Source: Roseiarcus sp963776665
GTDB taxonomy: Bacteria; Pseudomonadota; Alphaproteobacteria; Rhizobiales; Beijerinckiaceae
DNA length: 64,000 bases
Direction: 5' to 3'
NCBI GenBank assembly: GCA_963776665.1
Contig: CAVZNQ010000022.1
Span: forward strand, 1-64,000
The position numbers were made by a program, and so were the translations under genes. Below the pieces are notes generated by a model. It did no database searches. It was not told the DNA's origin and was given only the letters and a program-made list of their open reading frames with translations. Below are positions 35,515-43,014 of the stretch, piece after piece. Within the stretch, counting starts at the first letter, position 1, and each line of letters begins with the position of its first letter.

Positions 35515-36705
35515 TCAGAGCCCCAGGATCGCTTTGGCGATGATGCTGCGCTGGATTTCGTTCGATCCGCCGTAGATCGAGACCTTCCGAGTGTTAAAAT
35601 AGGTCGGGGCGAGCGGGCCCGCCCAGTCCAAGCCGATAGGAGGCTCGTTGCTCATGGCGTCCGGCTCCTGATAGGGCAGGGCGTAGGGCCCGACGACCTC
35701 CATCAGGAGATCGGTCGTCGCTTGCTGGATCTCCGAACCCTTGATCTTCAGCACGGAGGAGGCGGGATCGGGTTTGCCGGCTGTGCGGCGGTTGGAAATG
35801 ACGCGCATCTGCGTCACTTCGAGCGCCTTGAGCTCGACCTCGACCTCGGCCAGCTTGGCGCGGAAGAACGGGTCTTCGATCTTTGGCCCTGAGCCGTAGA
35901 CCGGGATCGACGCAAGCTCGCGCACCCGATCGAGCCGCGCCTTCGACAGGCCGACGCGGGCGATGCCGTTGCGTTCGTTGGCGAGCAGGAACTTGGCGTA
36001 ATCCCAGCCCTTGTTCTCTTCGCCGACGATCGCATCGGCGGGAACGCGCACGTCGTCGAGGAAGACTTCGTTGACCTCATGCCCGCCGTCGATGGTCTGG
36101 ATCGGCTTGACCGTGATCCCCGGCGATTTCATGTCGACGAGGAAGAACGAGATGCCCTCCTGCTTTTTCGCCTGCGGGTTGGTGCGGGCGAGGACGAAAA
36201 TCCAGTCGGCGTACTGGGCCATGGTGGTCCAGGTCTTCTGGCCCGATATCACCCAACCGTCTGCGTCGCGCCGCGCGGTCGTCCTCAGGCTCGCGAGGTC
36301 CGATCCCGCGCCGGGCTCGGAGAAACCCTGACACCACCAGTCGCGCAGATCGACGATGCGCGGCAGGAAGCGCTCCTTCTGCTTCTCGGAACCGAAGGTG
36401 TAGATGACCGGCCCGACCATGCTGACGCCGAACGCCACCAGTTCTGGCGCGTTGCCGCGCTGCGTCTCGTCGAGAAAGATCGAGAGCTCGATTGGGCTCC
36501 AGCCCGTGCCGCCCCAAGCGGGGGGCCAGTGCGGCGCCGCCCAGCCCTTGGCGGCGAGAATGCGCGTCCAGCGCACATAGTCGTCCTTGCTAAGGCGCCG
36601 GCCGGCGACGGTTTTCTCCCGGATCGAGGCCGGCAGGTTGTCGCGCACGAACTCCCGAACTTCGGAGCGAAACGCGAGTTCCTCCTCGGTCAATCGAAGA
36701 TCCAT
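35515..36705 (-). CDS. Acyl-CoA dehydrogenase, PimC-like large subunit
   Basis: 396 aa: MDLRLTEEELAFRSEVREFVRDNLP, LAAKGWAAPHWPPAWGGTGWS, AFGVSMVGPVIYTFGSEKQKERFLPRI, DWWCQGFSEPGAGSDLASL, ISGQKTWTTMAQYADWIF, IQTIDGGHEVNEVFLDDVRVP, FLLANERNGIARVG, and a C-terminal IYGGSNEIQRSIIAKAIL. These segments match the large subunit (PimC) of pimeloyl-CoA dehydrogenase. It is the first gene of a two-gene operon. The substrate assignment is by family resemblance only. Confidence 0.85.
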   Translation of the reverse strand: MDLRLTEEELAFRSEVREFVRDNLPASIREKTVAGRRLSKDDYVRWTRILAAKGWAAPHWPPAWGGTGWSPIELSIFLDETQRGNAPELVAFGVSMVGPVIYTFGSEKQKERFLPRIVDLRDWWCQGFSEPGAGSDLASLRTTARRDADGWVISGQKTWTTMAQYADWIFVLARTNPQAKKQEGISFFLVDMKSPGITVKPIQTIDGGHEVNEVFLDDVRVPADAIVGEENKGWDYAKFLLANERNGIARVGLSKARLDRVRELASIPVYGSGPKIEDPFFRAKLAEVEVELKALEVTQMRVISNRRTAGKPDPASSVLKIKGSEIQQATTDLLMEVVGPYALPYQEPDAMSNEPPIGLDWAGPLAPTYFNTRKVSIYGGSNEIQRSIIAKAILGL

Positions 36706-36862
36706 GGGGTGGCCTCCCGCTCGGCTGAATGCTCGAAGCGCCGCCCCGGGCGTGGGGCTTTCACGCTTTGAAACGCAATGTCATGCCTCAGCGCGGCGGC
36801 GTCAATACGGAACGACAGGCGCGGTCGCGTCTGACGCGGCCCCCTCGGACCGGCGCCGATCG

Positions 36863-39800
36863 TCAACGTCGCGTCGCGACCGTCTCTTTTTCGGGCCGGA
36901 AACAGGAGCGCAGGAAGTCATGCATGCGCGTCGCTCTGCGGGTGACTTTGATCTTGGCGGGAACCGGCCCTACGCCAAGCCCGGTCAACGCGTGCGCCCA
37001 CTCCTGGAACAGATCGAGCCCGAGCTCGAAATTACCGGCAGCCTCCGGCGCATGAAGCCAGACGTTCACGACCGAAACGTCTCCCGGCGCGATCGCCGGA
37101 AGGGGCGCGGCGTCGATGAAACGGGGCCCATGAGTGGCGCCCGCGCAGGTCCAGAAGCCGCCGAGACGGAGGTTCGCATGCTCGACGCCGACCGGAGCGT
37201 TCCCGACGTTCTTGACCCGCACTTCGAGGCGCAGGCGGGCGCCGGGCTGCGCACGCCGCGGCGCATTGGCGACAGCGAGTTCGAAGGCGCATTCTGTGAG
37301 CGGGGCGAAGGGGCGGGATCGATCGAGTGCCTGCGCACAACTTCGCGTCAATTCGCCGGCGAGCGCTCCCGTGTTGTCCAGAAAGACATCATGTTCGCCA
37401 TCGATCTCCGCGAGGGTGAAACGGCCGAACATCCGCCGCCAGGCGGGCTCGGGATTGGAAGGGGCGAATTTGGGATGGTATGTGCTCTCCCTCCCATAGA
37501 TGAGCAGAACATCGCCCGGATAAGATGCCGGCTCCATGACCCATTCGAGCAAAATGAGCAGCGGCAGATGACGGTTGCGCCGCATGAGATGCTGAGCCAT
37601 CGGCAAGGCGATTTTGCAGCCGTCGCAATGGGCCAGGAGAAACAACGGCCCGCGCGGATAAACTTGCTCGAGGTCCTTGATGTAGCGGAGCGCCAGGGCC
37701 TGGATCATGTCCTCGTCGCAATCGGGCAGGAAATATGTCGAGCGAAACGCGTAAACCGGCTGCTCGGGTCCCAGGGCCGCGGCGAGATTTTCGAACTCGT
37801 ATTCCGCATTGACCACGCAGAAAAGCGGCGGCAGCGAGCCTTCCCGGTTCGCGCCGAACATCAGGCGATCGTCGGAGACGCGCTCGCCGCTCCAACCTTC
37901 GACATAGGTGAGAAAGTGGCGGCGAAAGTCCTGAGGCAGCGGCCAGGCGGCCGCCGCCTGATCCTGCGCCGCCGCGGCTGAAGCCCCTTCGACAAGGCGA
38001 AGAAGATTGTTGAACGTCGGAAGAGCGAAAAAATCACGAAGCGCGAATTGGCGTTTGAACCGCTTGTCGACGCTGATCAATAGGGCGGCGGCGCGAAGGG
38101 AATCGCCGCCGCAATCGAAAAAGTTGTCGTCCCGGCCGAAATCGTCGCCGCAATCGGAAAAGTTGTGGTCATTGGCGCCAAATCCGCGCGCGAGGTTCAG
38201 CGCCTCGCGCCAAAGCACAGCCAGGATCTCTTCGTCGACCCTCTCCGGCGGGCGGGACGCGGTTTCCGCGTTTGATTCCGCGCCAGCCTTCGCCGCCCGT
38301 TCTGCAAGCGCCCTGCGGTCGACTTTGCCGGTGGCGGTGAGCGGCCACTCTCCGGATCGAACCGGCAGCAAGACCGCGGGCGCAAGACCGTAGCGGCGCA
38401 CAAGCGCGTTGCGTATCCAGTCGGTCGAAACGCTATCGAGAACTTCGCCCTCGGAGATCGCGACGGCCACGCCGAGGCCGTCGGTTGCGTCGGCGCCGCC
38501 GCGAAACACGAATGACACGGTTTGCCGGCCAACGTCCGCGTCGCTTTGCAGGCAGGCGTCGATGTCGTCGAGCGAGAATTTTCGCCCCGCCACCACCAGG
38601 GTTTGCTTTGCGCGGCCGCGAAACGAAAAGCCGCCGTCCTCGATCGCGCCCAGGTCTCCCGTTTTGTACCAGCCGTCGGCGGTCATGCAGTCGCGGCTCA
38701 GTTCCGGCTCTTTCCAGTAGCCGGCAAACAGCGTCTGCGGTGCGAAAGCCTCAACGTGTCCCGCCTCGCCCTCACCGAGCGTCGTGCCGTCGTCGCCGAC
38801 AATCCGCAGTGAGACGCCTGCGGCCGCGCCTCCGAGGATCGGCGCGCCCGCCTCATCCAGCGGACAAGTGGAGGGGTCCGCGCCGGCAAGCAGGGAACTG
38901 GTCTCGGTCGTCCCATAGCCAGCGCGCAGCACGTCCACGGCGCCGTTGCGCCGCAGCAAGGCGTCGAAGCGGGTCGAGACCAGCCGCGTCACGGTTTCAC
39001 CCCCAAGTCCGACCATCTTGATGGAGCTGAGATCGAAACTGCGTTTCTCGTTCGCCGCGTCTTCGACCAGACGCGCGGCGGTGGAATTGGTCATCTGCAC
39101 AATCGTGACGGCGAATCGCTCGATCGCCTCGAAGATCGCCAGCGGTCGGATGGTGAGCGTTCGCGGGTGCAGCTGAGTGACGCTCGCCTGATTCGGGAAC
39201 AAAGCGCGCAGCCCGCTGACGCCTTCGAACGGGAAGACGTTGAGGACATGGGCCTTCAGTGACGGCAGCGAATAGTTTTGCGAGAAAAAACGATTCAGGA
39301 CGGCCCGCCGGTCGAGCATCACGAACTTCACCGTCCCGGTCGAACCCGAGGTCGGGAGCAAACAGATAATGTCCGGCTCTTCGTCAGGATTCAGCGCTTC
39401 ATTTTCGCCCGCGTCGGCTTCGCCTGAGAGCGACGAAAGGCGGAGGATCGGCGCATCGGGCAGCAGAGCCGTGAGCCGGCCGAGGTCGGGCGTCGGCGCG
39501 TCGGCGATAAGCGCCGGGCGTTCCAGACGCGCGGCCAATTTCGTGAGCTCTTCAGCCGTGGCGACGTGGGCGACGCCGCTGAGAGGCATCGGGGTCGCGC
39601 CTACGCGCAGCGACGCCCAGAAACTCGGGACGAAGTCGAGAAGATCGCCGAGCAGCATTACGGTCTGGCTGCCGGGACCGACCCCGAGCCGGCGCAATCG
39701 GGCGGCGATGTCCCCGGATCGCCGCCAGGCTTCAGCAAAAGTCTGCTCCCTCAGCGTTCCGTCGGATTGGAAGCTGCGCATGAGCCCGTCCGGCGCCTCT

Positions 39801-39913
39801 GCGACGCGACGGGCGATATTCTCCATCACCGTAGGCGCGGAGCCGTCCATGAGCCTGCGCGGCGGGCCATGGATGACCGCGCGTTCGATTTCCGCGTCAA
39901 GCTGCAGCGTCAT
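36863..39913 (-). CDS. Stand-alone A–T–TE protein with Cys thioesterase and Ig-like C-terminus
   Basis: 1016 aa. Adenylation domain (about 30–560): CLLPTSGSTGTVKFV (A3), AGYGTTETSS (A5), GWYKTGDLG (A7), LTATGKVDRRAL (A10). Carrier domain with the phosphopantetheine site FFDCGGDSLRA (Ser near 605), preceded by an imperfect direct repeat (NFSDCGDDF then NFFDCGGDS). Thioesterase-like domain (about 665–875) whose nucleophile elbow reads LAHCDGCK, placing Cys763 where Ser is usual, with GEHDVFL as the likely His motif. Residues about 880–1000 are a beta-rich, CARDB/Ig-like domain (LRLEVRVKNVGNAPVGV). No condensation domain. It overlaps the upstream HExxH gene by 17 bp, so they share a message. Substrate unknown; it probably activates and transfers one acyl or amino-acid unit. 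Confidence 0.85.
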   Translation of the reverse strand: MTLQLDAEIERAVIHGPPRRLMDGSAPTVMENIARRVAEAPDGLMRSFQSDGTLREQTFAEAWRRSGDIAARLRRLGVGPGSQTVMLLGDLLDFVPSFWASLRVGATPMPLSGVAHVATAEELTKLAARLERPALIADAPTPDLGRLTALLPDAPILRLSSLSGEADAGENEALNPDEEPDIICLLPTSGSTGTVKFVMLDRRAVLNRFFSQNYSLPSLKAHVLNVFPFEGVSGLRALFPNQASVTQLHPRTLTIRPLAIFEAIERFAVTIVQMTNSTAARLVEDAANEKRSFDLSSIKMVGLGGETVTRLVSTRFDALLRRNGAVDVLRAGYGTTETSSLLAGADPSTCPLDEAGAPILGGAAAGVSLRIVGDDGTTLGEGEAGHVEAFAPQTLFAGYWKEPELSRDCMTADGWYKTGDLGAIEDGGFSFRGRAKQTLVVAGRKFSLDDIDACLQSDADVGRQTVSFVFRGGADATDGLGVAVAISEGEVLDSVSTDWIRNALVRRYGLAPAVLLPVRSGEWPLTATGKVDRRALAERAAKAGAESNAETASRPPERVDEEILAVLWREALNLARGFGANDHNFSDCGDDFGRDDNFFDCGGDSLRAAALLISVDKRFKRQFALRDFFALPTFNNLLRLVEGASAAAAQDQAAAAWPLPQDFRRHFLTYVEGWSGERVSDDRLMFGANREGSLPPLFCVVNAEYEFENLAAALGPEQPVYAFRSTYFLPDCDEDMIQALALRYIKDLEQVYPRGPLFLLAHCDGCKIALPMAQHLMRRNRHLPLLILLEWVMEPASYPGDVLLIYGRESTYHPKFAPSNPEPAWRRMFGRFTLAEIDGEHDVFLDNTGALAGELTRSCAQALDRSRPFAPLTECAFELAVANAPRRAQPGARLRLEVRVKNVGNAPVGVEHANLRLGGFWTCAGATHGPRFIDAAPLPAIAPGDVSVVNVWLHAPEAAGNFELGLDLFQEWAHALTGLGVGPVPAKIKVTRRATRMHDFLRSCFRPEKETVATRR

Positions 39914-40943
39914 GGGACATGTAATCGACAGACGAGCGCAATATCTTCTCTCCCAGCGGAGTCAAACTGGCCTTGTCGGCGATCAGCCGGGCGCCGTCGC
40001 CGAACCGGCTGGCCAACTGCGCCATCCTCTTTTCGATCGCGCGCGGGTCGAAGCCGCCCAGGCTCCGAGGGCGGCGCTCGAGCAAACGGTGATAAAAGAG
40101 GTGCAACCGCGCGCAAACGAACGTTGCGTGAAAGACGCCATCCATCGGGCGCGGATCAGGACGCAGGGGTGAGGCGAAGCGCTCCGAATCGGTATTGCGG
40201 ACGAGCCGCTCGTCGGCCGCATAGCCGAACAGCAGCGTATGCGCGCCTTCGTGAACAAGCCCGTCGGCGATTTCGAGTGGCGTTCGATGAATTTCGGAAT
40301 TCAATGTGACTGCGCCCCAAAGGGTAAGGGAAGTCACGCCACCGAACGACAGCGCAGGGGTCAAGGGCGCGGAACCGATCACCAGCACGATCAGCGCCCG
40401 GATTTCAGCCGCGAGCGCGGCGTCGGTCAGTTCCAGGAGCGAAAAAGCGTCCGCGACCCCGGCGACGAAGGCGGGCCATTGCGCGGCGTCGGGCGGCCCG
40501 AAAATCGCCCCTCTCTCGCCGGCGTTCAACAGCCGCACGAAGCGAGCGGCGTCCTCGCCGAGCGCCTCGGCGGTGAGCGGAGCGACGTCGAGGGTCGGCG
40601 TGTCCGTGACGGCCGCGGCAATTAGCCGCCAAAGACGGGCGGCCTCGTCCAGGCGATTCGCCTTCAAGGCGAAAACGAGCTCAAAATATGTCGCGAAAAC
40701 CGATGGCTTCACCCGATGCGCCACAATCTGCCCGACCAATGGCTCAAGTTCTCTGTCTTCAATACTGAGCGTCAAGGCTGTCCGGTTGAAGATATGCGCA
40801 AGGCTTGACGCCAGCTTGGTCCGCATCCTGCGGTCGAGATCTAGGACCATGCCTTCGTTTTGCGGAAGAAAGGGCTCCATGGATCGGGATGACGGGCGCG
40901 CAATCAACGGAGCCTCAACGTAAGTTCGTCGCAATTTGGTCAC
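39897..40943 (-). CDS. HExxH-motif putative peptide-modification protein
   Basis: 348 aa from the GTG at 40943 (ATG at 40880 is an alternative). The C-terminal half has GLVHEGAHTLLFGY (His231, Glu232, His235) and then SPLRPDPRPMDGVFHATFVCARLHLF with His272. This HExxH...RP..G..H arrangement is that of the HExxH peptide-modification family (TIGR04267), found in RiPP loci and in recent work assigned to alpha-ketoglutarate-dependent peptide beta-hydroxylases. The N-terminal 200 residues are alpha-helical and variable. It is co-transcribed with the A–T–TE gene and divergent from five small tandem genes, its likely substrates. Confidence 0.78.
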   Translation of the reverse strand: MTKLRRTYVEAPLIARPSSRSMEPFLPQNEGMVLDLDRRMRTKLASSLAHIFNRTALTLSIEDRELEPLVGQIVAHRVKPSVFATYFELVFALKANRLDEAARLWRLIAAAVTDTPTLDVAPLTAEALGEDAARFVRLLNAGERGAIFGPPDAAQWPAFVAGVADAFSLLELTDAALAAEIRALIVLVIGSAPLTPALSFGGVTSLTLWGAVTLNSEIHRTPLEIADGLVHEGAHTLLFGYAADERLVRNTDSERFASPLRPDPRPMDGVFHATFVCARLHLFYHRLLERRPRSLGGFDPRAIEKRMAQLASRFGDGARLIADKASLTPLGEKILRSSVDYMSHDAAA

Positions 40944-41174
40944 ATGTCTTTACAATTGCCCTTGGGTCACGTAAACGGATTTTTCGCGAATCACAACTCG
41001 GGACGTGTGGCTTATCGAGCGCTCCGGCAGGACAGATATCCCAGGGGAGCATGGGACGAATTTTCTGGGTGAGGGTCGTCAAGAGGACGCCCCATTTGAA
41101 GTCAGCCGCGCGTGCCGGCGGGGTGGCGTAGAGCGTATTGGCGTTAACAATTTCTATTGGAGGGGAGAATCCAA
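40944..41174. promoter_or_regulatory. Divergent promoter region between HExxH gene and small-peptide genes
   Basis: 231 bp that must hold promoters in both directions. It is AT-richer than the coding flanks (CTTTACAATTGCCC, GATTTTTCGCGAATCACA). The last 50 bp (GGCGTAGAGCGTATTGGCG ... GGAGGGGAGAATCCAA) are repeated in altered form upstream of the second small gene (41372–41419). A reading frame here includes FLGEGRQED, reminiscent of the GEG peptides, but it has no good start. Confidence 0.5.
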
Positions 41175-41240
41175 ATGGCGGAATTGCTGAATAAAAATGC
41201 GGCGCTCGGTGGCGGCGAGGGTCCTGAAATGGGGAGATGA
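41175..41240 (+). CDS. Small GEG-motif peptide 1 (candidate precursor)
   Basis: 21 aa: MAELLNKNAALGGGEGPEMGR. GGAGGGGAGA lies 6–15 bp before the ATG, a strong ribosome binding site. The ALGGGEGPE segment recurs in peptide 2. If one A of the AAATG at 41228–41232 were an extra base, the peptide would instead end GGGEGPEWGDEPG; given the insertions elsewhere this is worth noting. It is the first of five tandem units that share a GGAGA...CAAATG start region and is divergent from the HExxH/A–T–TE operon. Precursor role is inferred. Confidence 0.55.
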   Translation: MAELLNKNAALGGGEGPEMGR

Positions 41241-41419
41241 GCCAGGCTGACTCGCTCTGGCGTCGCCGAACTTTTCACATCCTCTGAGATCCGAATTTCG
41301 GCGAGCCAAAGATTGGATCAGGCGGGACCTTCAAAACCCCAAGTCCTACCCGGCATTGTGCGTGCTGGCTGGCGTAGACGCGTATTTGCGTAACATTGCC
41401 CATAGAATGGAGAATCCAA

Positions 41420-41548
41420 ATGGCTGAGAATGCGATCTTCGGTGGAGAAGGTATGGAGGATATGATCGGCGAGGGCGTGGAGTACGCGCTCGGCGGAGGG
41501 GAAGGCCCCGACAACGCACTCATCGGTGAAGGCCCCGAGCCGGTCTAG
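41420..41548 (+). CDS. Small GEG-repeat peptide 2 (candidate precursor)
   Basis: 42 aa, too short for standard gene finders. After MAEN come four repeats: AIFGGEGMED, MIGEGVEY, ALGGGEGPDN and ALIGEGPEPV. Each has a hydrophobic pair, Gly-(Gly)-Glu-Gly, then an acidic/Pro/Asn residue. Multi-core layout of this kind is common in RiPP precursors. The Glu/Asp/Asn/Pro positions would suit a beta-hydroxylase such as the divergent HExxH protein, but this is inference. The ribosome binding site and the upstream 50 bp resemble those of peptide 1, showing tandem duplication. Confidence 0.65.
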   Translation: MAENAIFGGEGMEDMIGEGVEYALGGGEGPDNALIGEGPEPV

Positions 41549-41571
41549 ATCGGATGGCCGCCCACCAAAGA

Positions 41572-41604
41572 GGGGGGCCAGTCCTAGAGAGTGGATGGCC
41601 CCCC
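41572..41604. other. Strong hairpin between peptide genes 2 and 3
   Basis: GGGGGGCCA (41572–41580) and TGGCCCCCC (41596–41604) form a perfect 9-bp, almost pure G:C stem with a 15-nt loop, 23 bp after the stop of peptide 2. There is no U-tract, so it is not a classic terminator. It could stabilise the 3' end of a peptide 1–2 message or attenuate read-through into units 3–5. Confidence 0.5.
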
Positions 41605-41682
41605 GCCATGCGACCAGCACCTGCCGGCGACGTACCGTTACGGCGAAATTGCTTACCTTTCGTATAACAGCGGAGAGACCAA

Positions 41683-41859
41683 ATGACTGAGCTTCGGGAT
41701 CAAAAGACCGCGACTTCCAAGTTGACAGACCTCGACGACGCGGAACTGCTCGGGTTCGAATGGCTCGAGCCGGAGTGCGACGAAGAGGTCCGGGCCGAAC
41801 AGGTCGCCCTTGCCTTCAACAAAAGAGGGATATTGGGCGAAGGTCCGAACCCGAGCTGA
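41683..41859 (+). CDS. Small LDDAELLGFE protein 3, without S74 domain (candidate precursor)
   Basis: 58 aa: MTELRDQK..., LTDLDDAELLGFEWLEPE, VALAFNKRG and the end ILGEGPNPS. It is homologous to the first 57–59 residues of the two following proteins but stops exactly where they begin their Peptidase_S74 domain (SDRRLK). It ends in the same GEGP motif as peptides 1 and 2. GGAGAGACC precedes the ATG. The conserved acidic-hydrophobic block looks like a leader recognised by a modifying enzyme (inference). Confidence 0.65.
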   Translation: MTELRDQKTATSKLTDLDDAELLGFEWLEPECDEEVRAEQVALAFNKRGILGEGPNPS

Positions 41860-41942
41860 CGTTCGATCGCGGAGAAGTCGGACTGGGTCGGCCGCGCAGG
41901 CCGCACCGCATTCCTGATTTTCGGATCGGAGAGGGAGCACAA

Positions 41943-42399
41943 ATGAATCAACTTCAGAATCAAAAAGCGACGACGCCCCGAATCGGCGGACCTGGACGAT
42001 GCTGAGCTTCTCGGGTTCGAACATATCGATTTTGCGCCTGTCGCTTCGACTTCGGCCGAAGACGCCGTCGCGCTTGCGCTCAACAAGCGAGGCGACAATG
42101 GCGAAGGGCCTCCCATCATCTCCGATCGTCGTCTGAAGACGCATGTGAAGTGCGTCGGGGACGCTGCTCACGGGGTGAGTTTGTACAGTTTCCGCTACAT
42201 CGGCGAGGATCGCGAATTCCTCGGCGTCATTGCGCAGGAGTTGCTTGCCGACGAGCGCCATCGTCTCGCAGTCGAAGCAACCTCAGACGGATACTATCGC
42301 GTCCACTACCCGAAGCTGGGCCTTGCGAACCTCGGGACGAACGATATGCTCGCCGCCGGCGAACGCGCCGCGCGTCGGGCCGGCGCCTTGGCGAGCTGA
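41943..42399 (+). pseudogene. LDDAELLGFE–Peptidase_S74 fusion protein 4, one +1 frameshift
   Basis: ATG 41943 (MNQLQNQKATT). An extra C in the CCCC at 41976–41979 shifts the frame; with three C the protein continues ESADLDDAELLGFEHIDF, VALALNKRGDNGEGPP, then the S74 domain (SDRRLKTHVKCVG, VSLYSFRYIGEDREFLGV, AQELLADE, DGYYRVHYPKLGL) to the stop at 42399, 151 aa. The S and K of SDRRLK are the residues expected for S74 self-cleavage. It is close to protein 5 throughout, so the frameshift is recent or artefactual. Confidence 0.75.
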
Positions 42400-42510
42400 A
42401 CCGGCCCCGGGAGTCAAAGTGGGTCCGGAAAGCGCGCGTCCCCGGCTGGCAAGATCGGCCGGGCTTATGAAGCTCAACTCTAACCTTGGCGGCGAAGCGG
42501 AGAAATCCAA

Positions 42511-42960
42511 ATGACTCAACTTCAGAATCAACAAGCGATCACGGCCGAATCGGCGGATTTGGACGATGCTGAGCTTCTCGGGTTCGAGCACATCGCGGCT
42601 GCGCCTGCCGCTTCGACTTCGGCCGAAGACGCCGTCGCGCTCGCCCTTAATAAGCGGGGCGAGCCGGGCGAGGGTGTTCCGTCCGATCGTCGTTTGAAGA
42701 CGGATGTCAAGCGCACAGGTGAGGCGGCCCACGGGGTGAGTTTGTACACTTTCCGCTACCTCGGCGAGGATCGCCAGTTCCGGGGCGTCATGGCGCAGGA
42801 GCTGCTTGCCGACGAGCGCAATCGAGGCGCGGTCGAGCTGGGCGCGGACGGCTACTATCGCGTGGACTACGCCGGGCTGGGCCTTGCAAGGCTTGCGACC
42901 GAGGAAATGCGCGCCGCCGGCGAGCGCGCCGCTCGTCGAGCCCGGGCCCTGGCGCACTGA
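42511..42960 (+). CDS. LDDAELLGFE–Peptidase_S74 fusion protein 5 (candidate self-cleaving precursor)
   Basis: 149 aa. Residues 1–57 are MTQLQNQQ..., ADLDDAELLGFEHIA, VALALNKRG and EPGEGVP. Residues 58–149 form a compact Peptidase_S74 (endosialidase intramolecular chaperone) domain: SDRRLKTDVKRTGEA, VSLYTFRYLGEDRQFRGVMAQELLADE and DGYYRVDYAGLGL. In phage tailspikes this domain cuts itself off just before the SD..LK serine. Here that would release a 57-residue peptide ending in GEGVP, the same size as the stand-alone protein 3. No phage structural genes are nearby. The GGAGAAATCCAA ribosome-binding region matches the other units. Confidence 0.75.
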   Translation: MTQLQNQQAITAESADLDDAELLGFEHIAAAPAASTSAEDAVALALNKRGEPGEGVPSDRRLKTDVKRTGEAAHGVSLYTFRYLGEDRQFRGVMAQELLADERNRGAVELGADGYYRVDYAGLGLARLATEEMRAAGERAARRARALAH

Positions 42961-43014
42961 TCGGGGCTCAGGATTGACGGGTCGAGGACGCCGGTCTCCG
43001 GCCACGGGGACGGT

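Noticed and set aside
41005..41190. Frame with FLGEGRQEDAPFEV as a sixth GEG peptide
   Set aside because: No good start or ribosome binding site in that frame; the resemblance could be chance.
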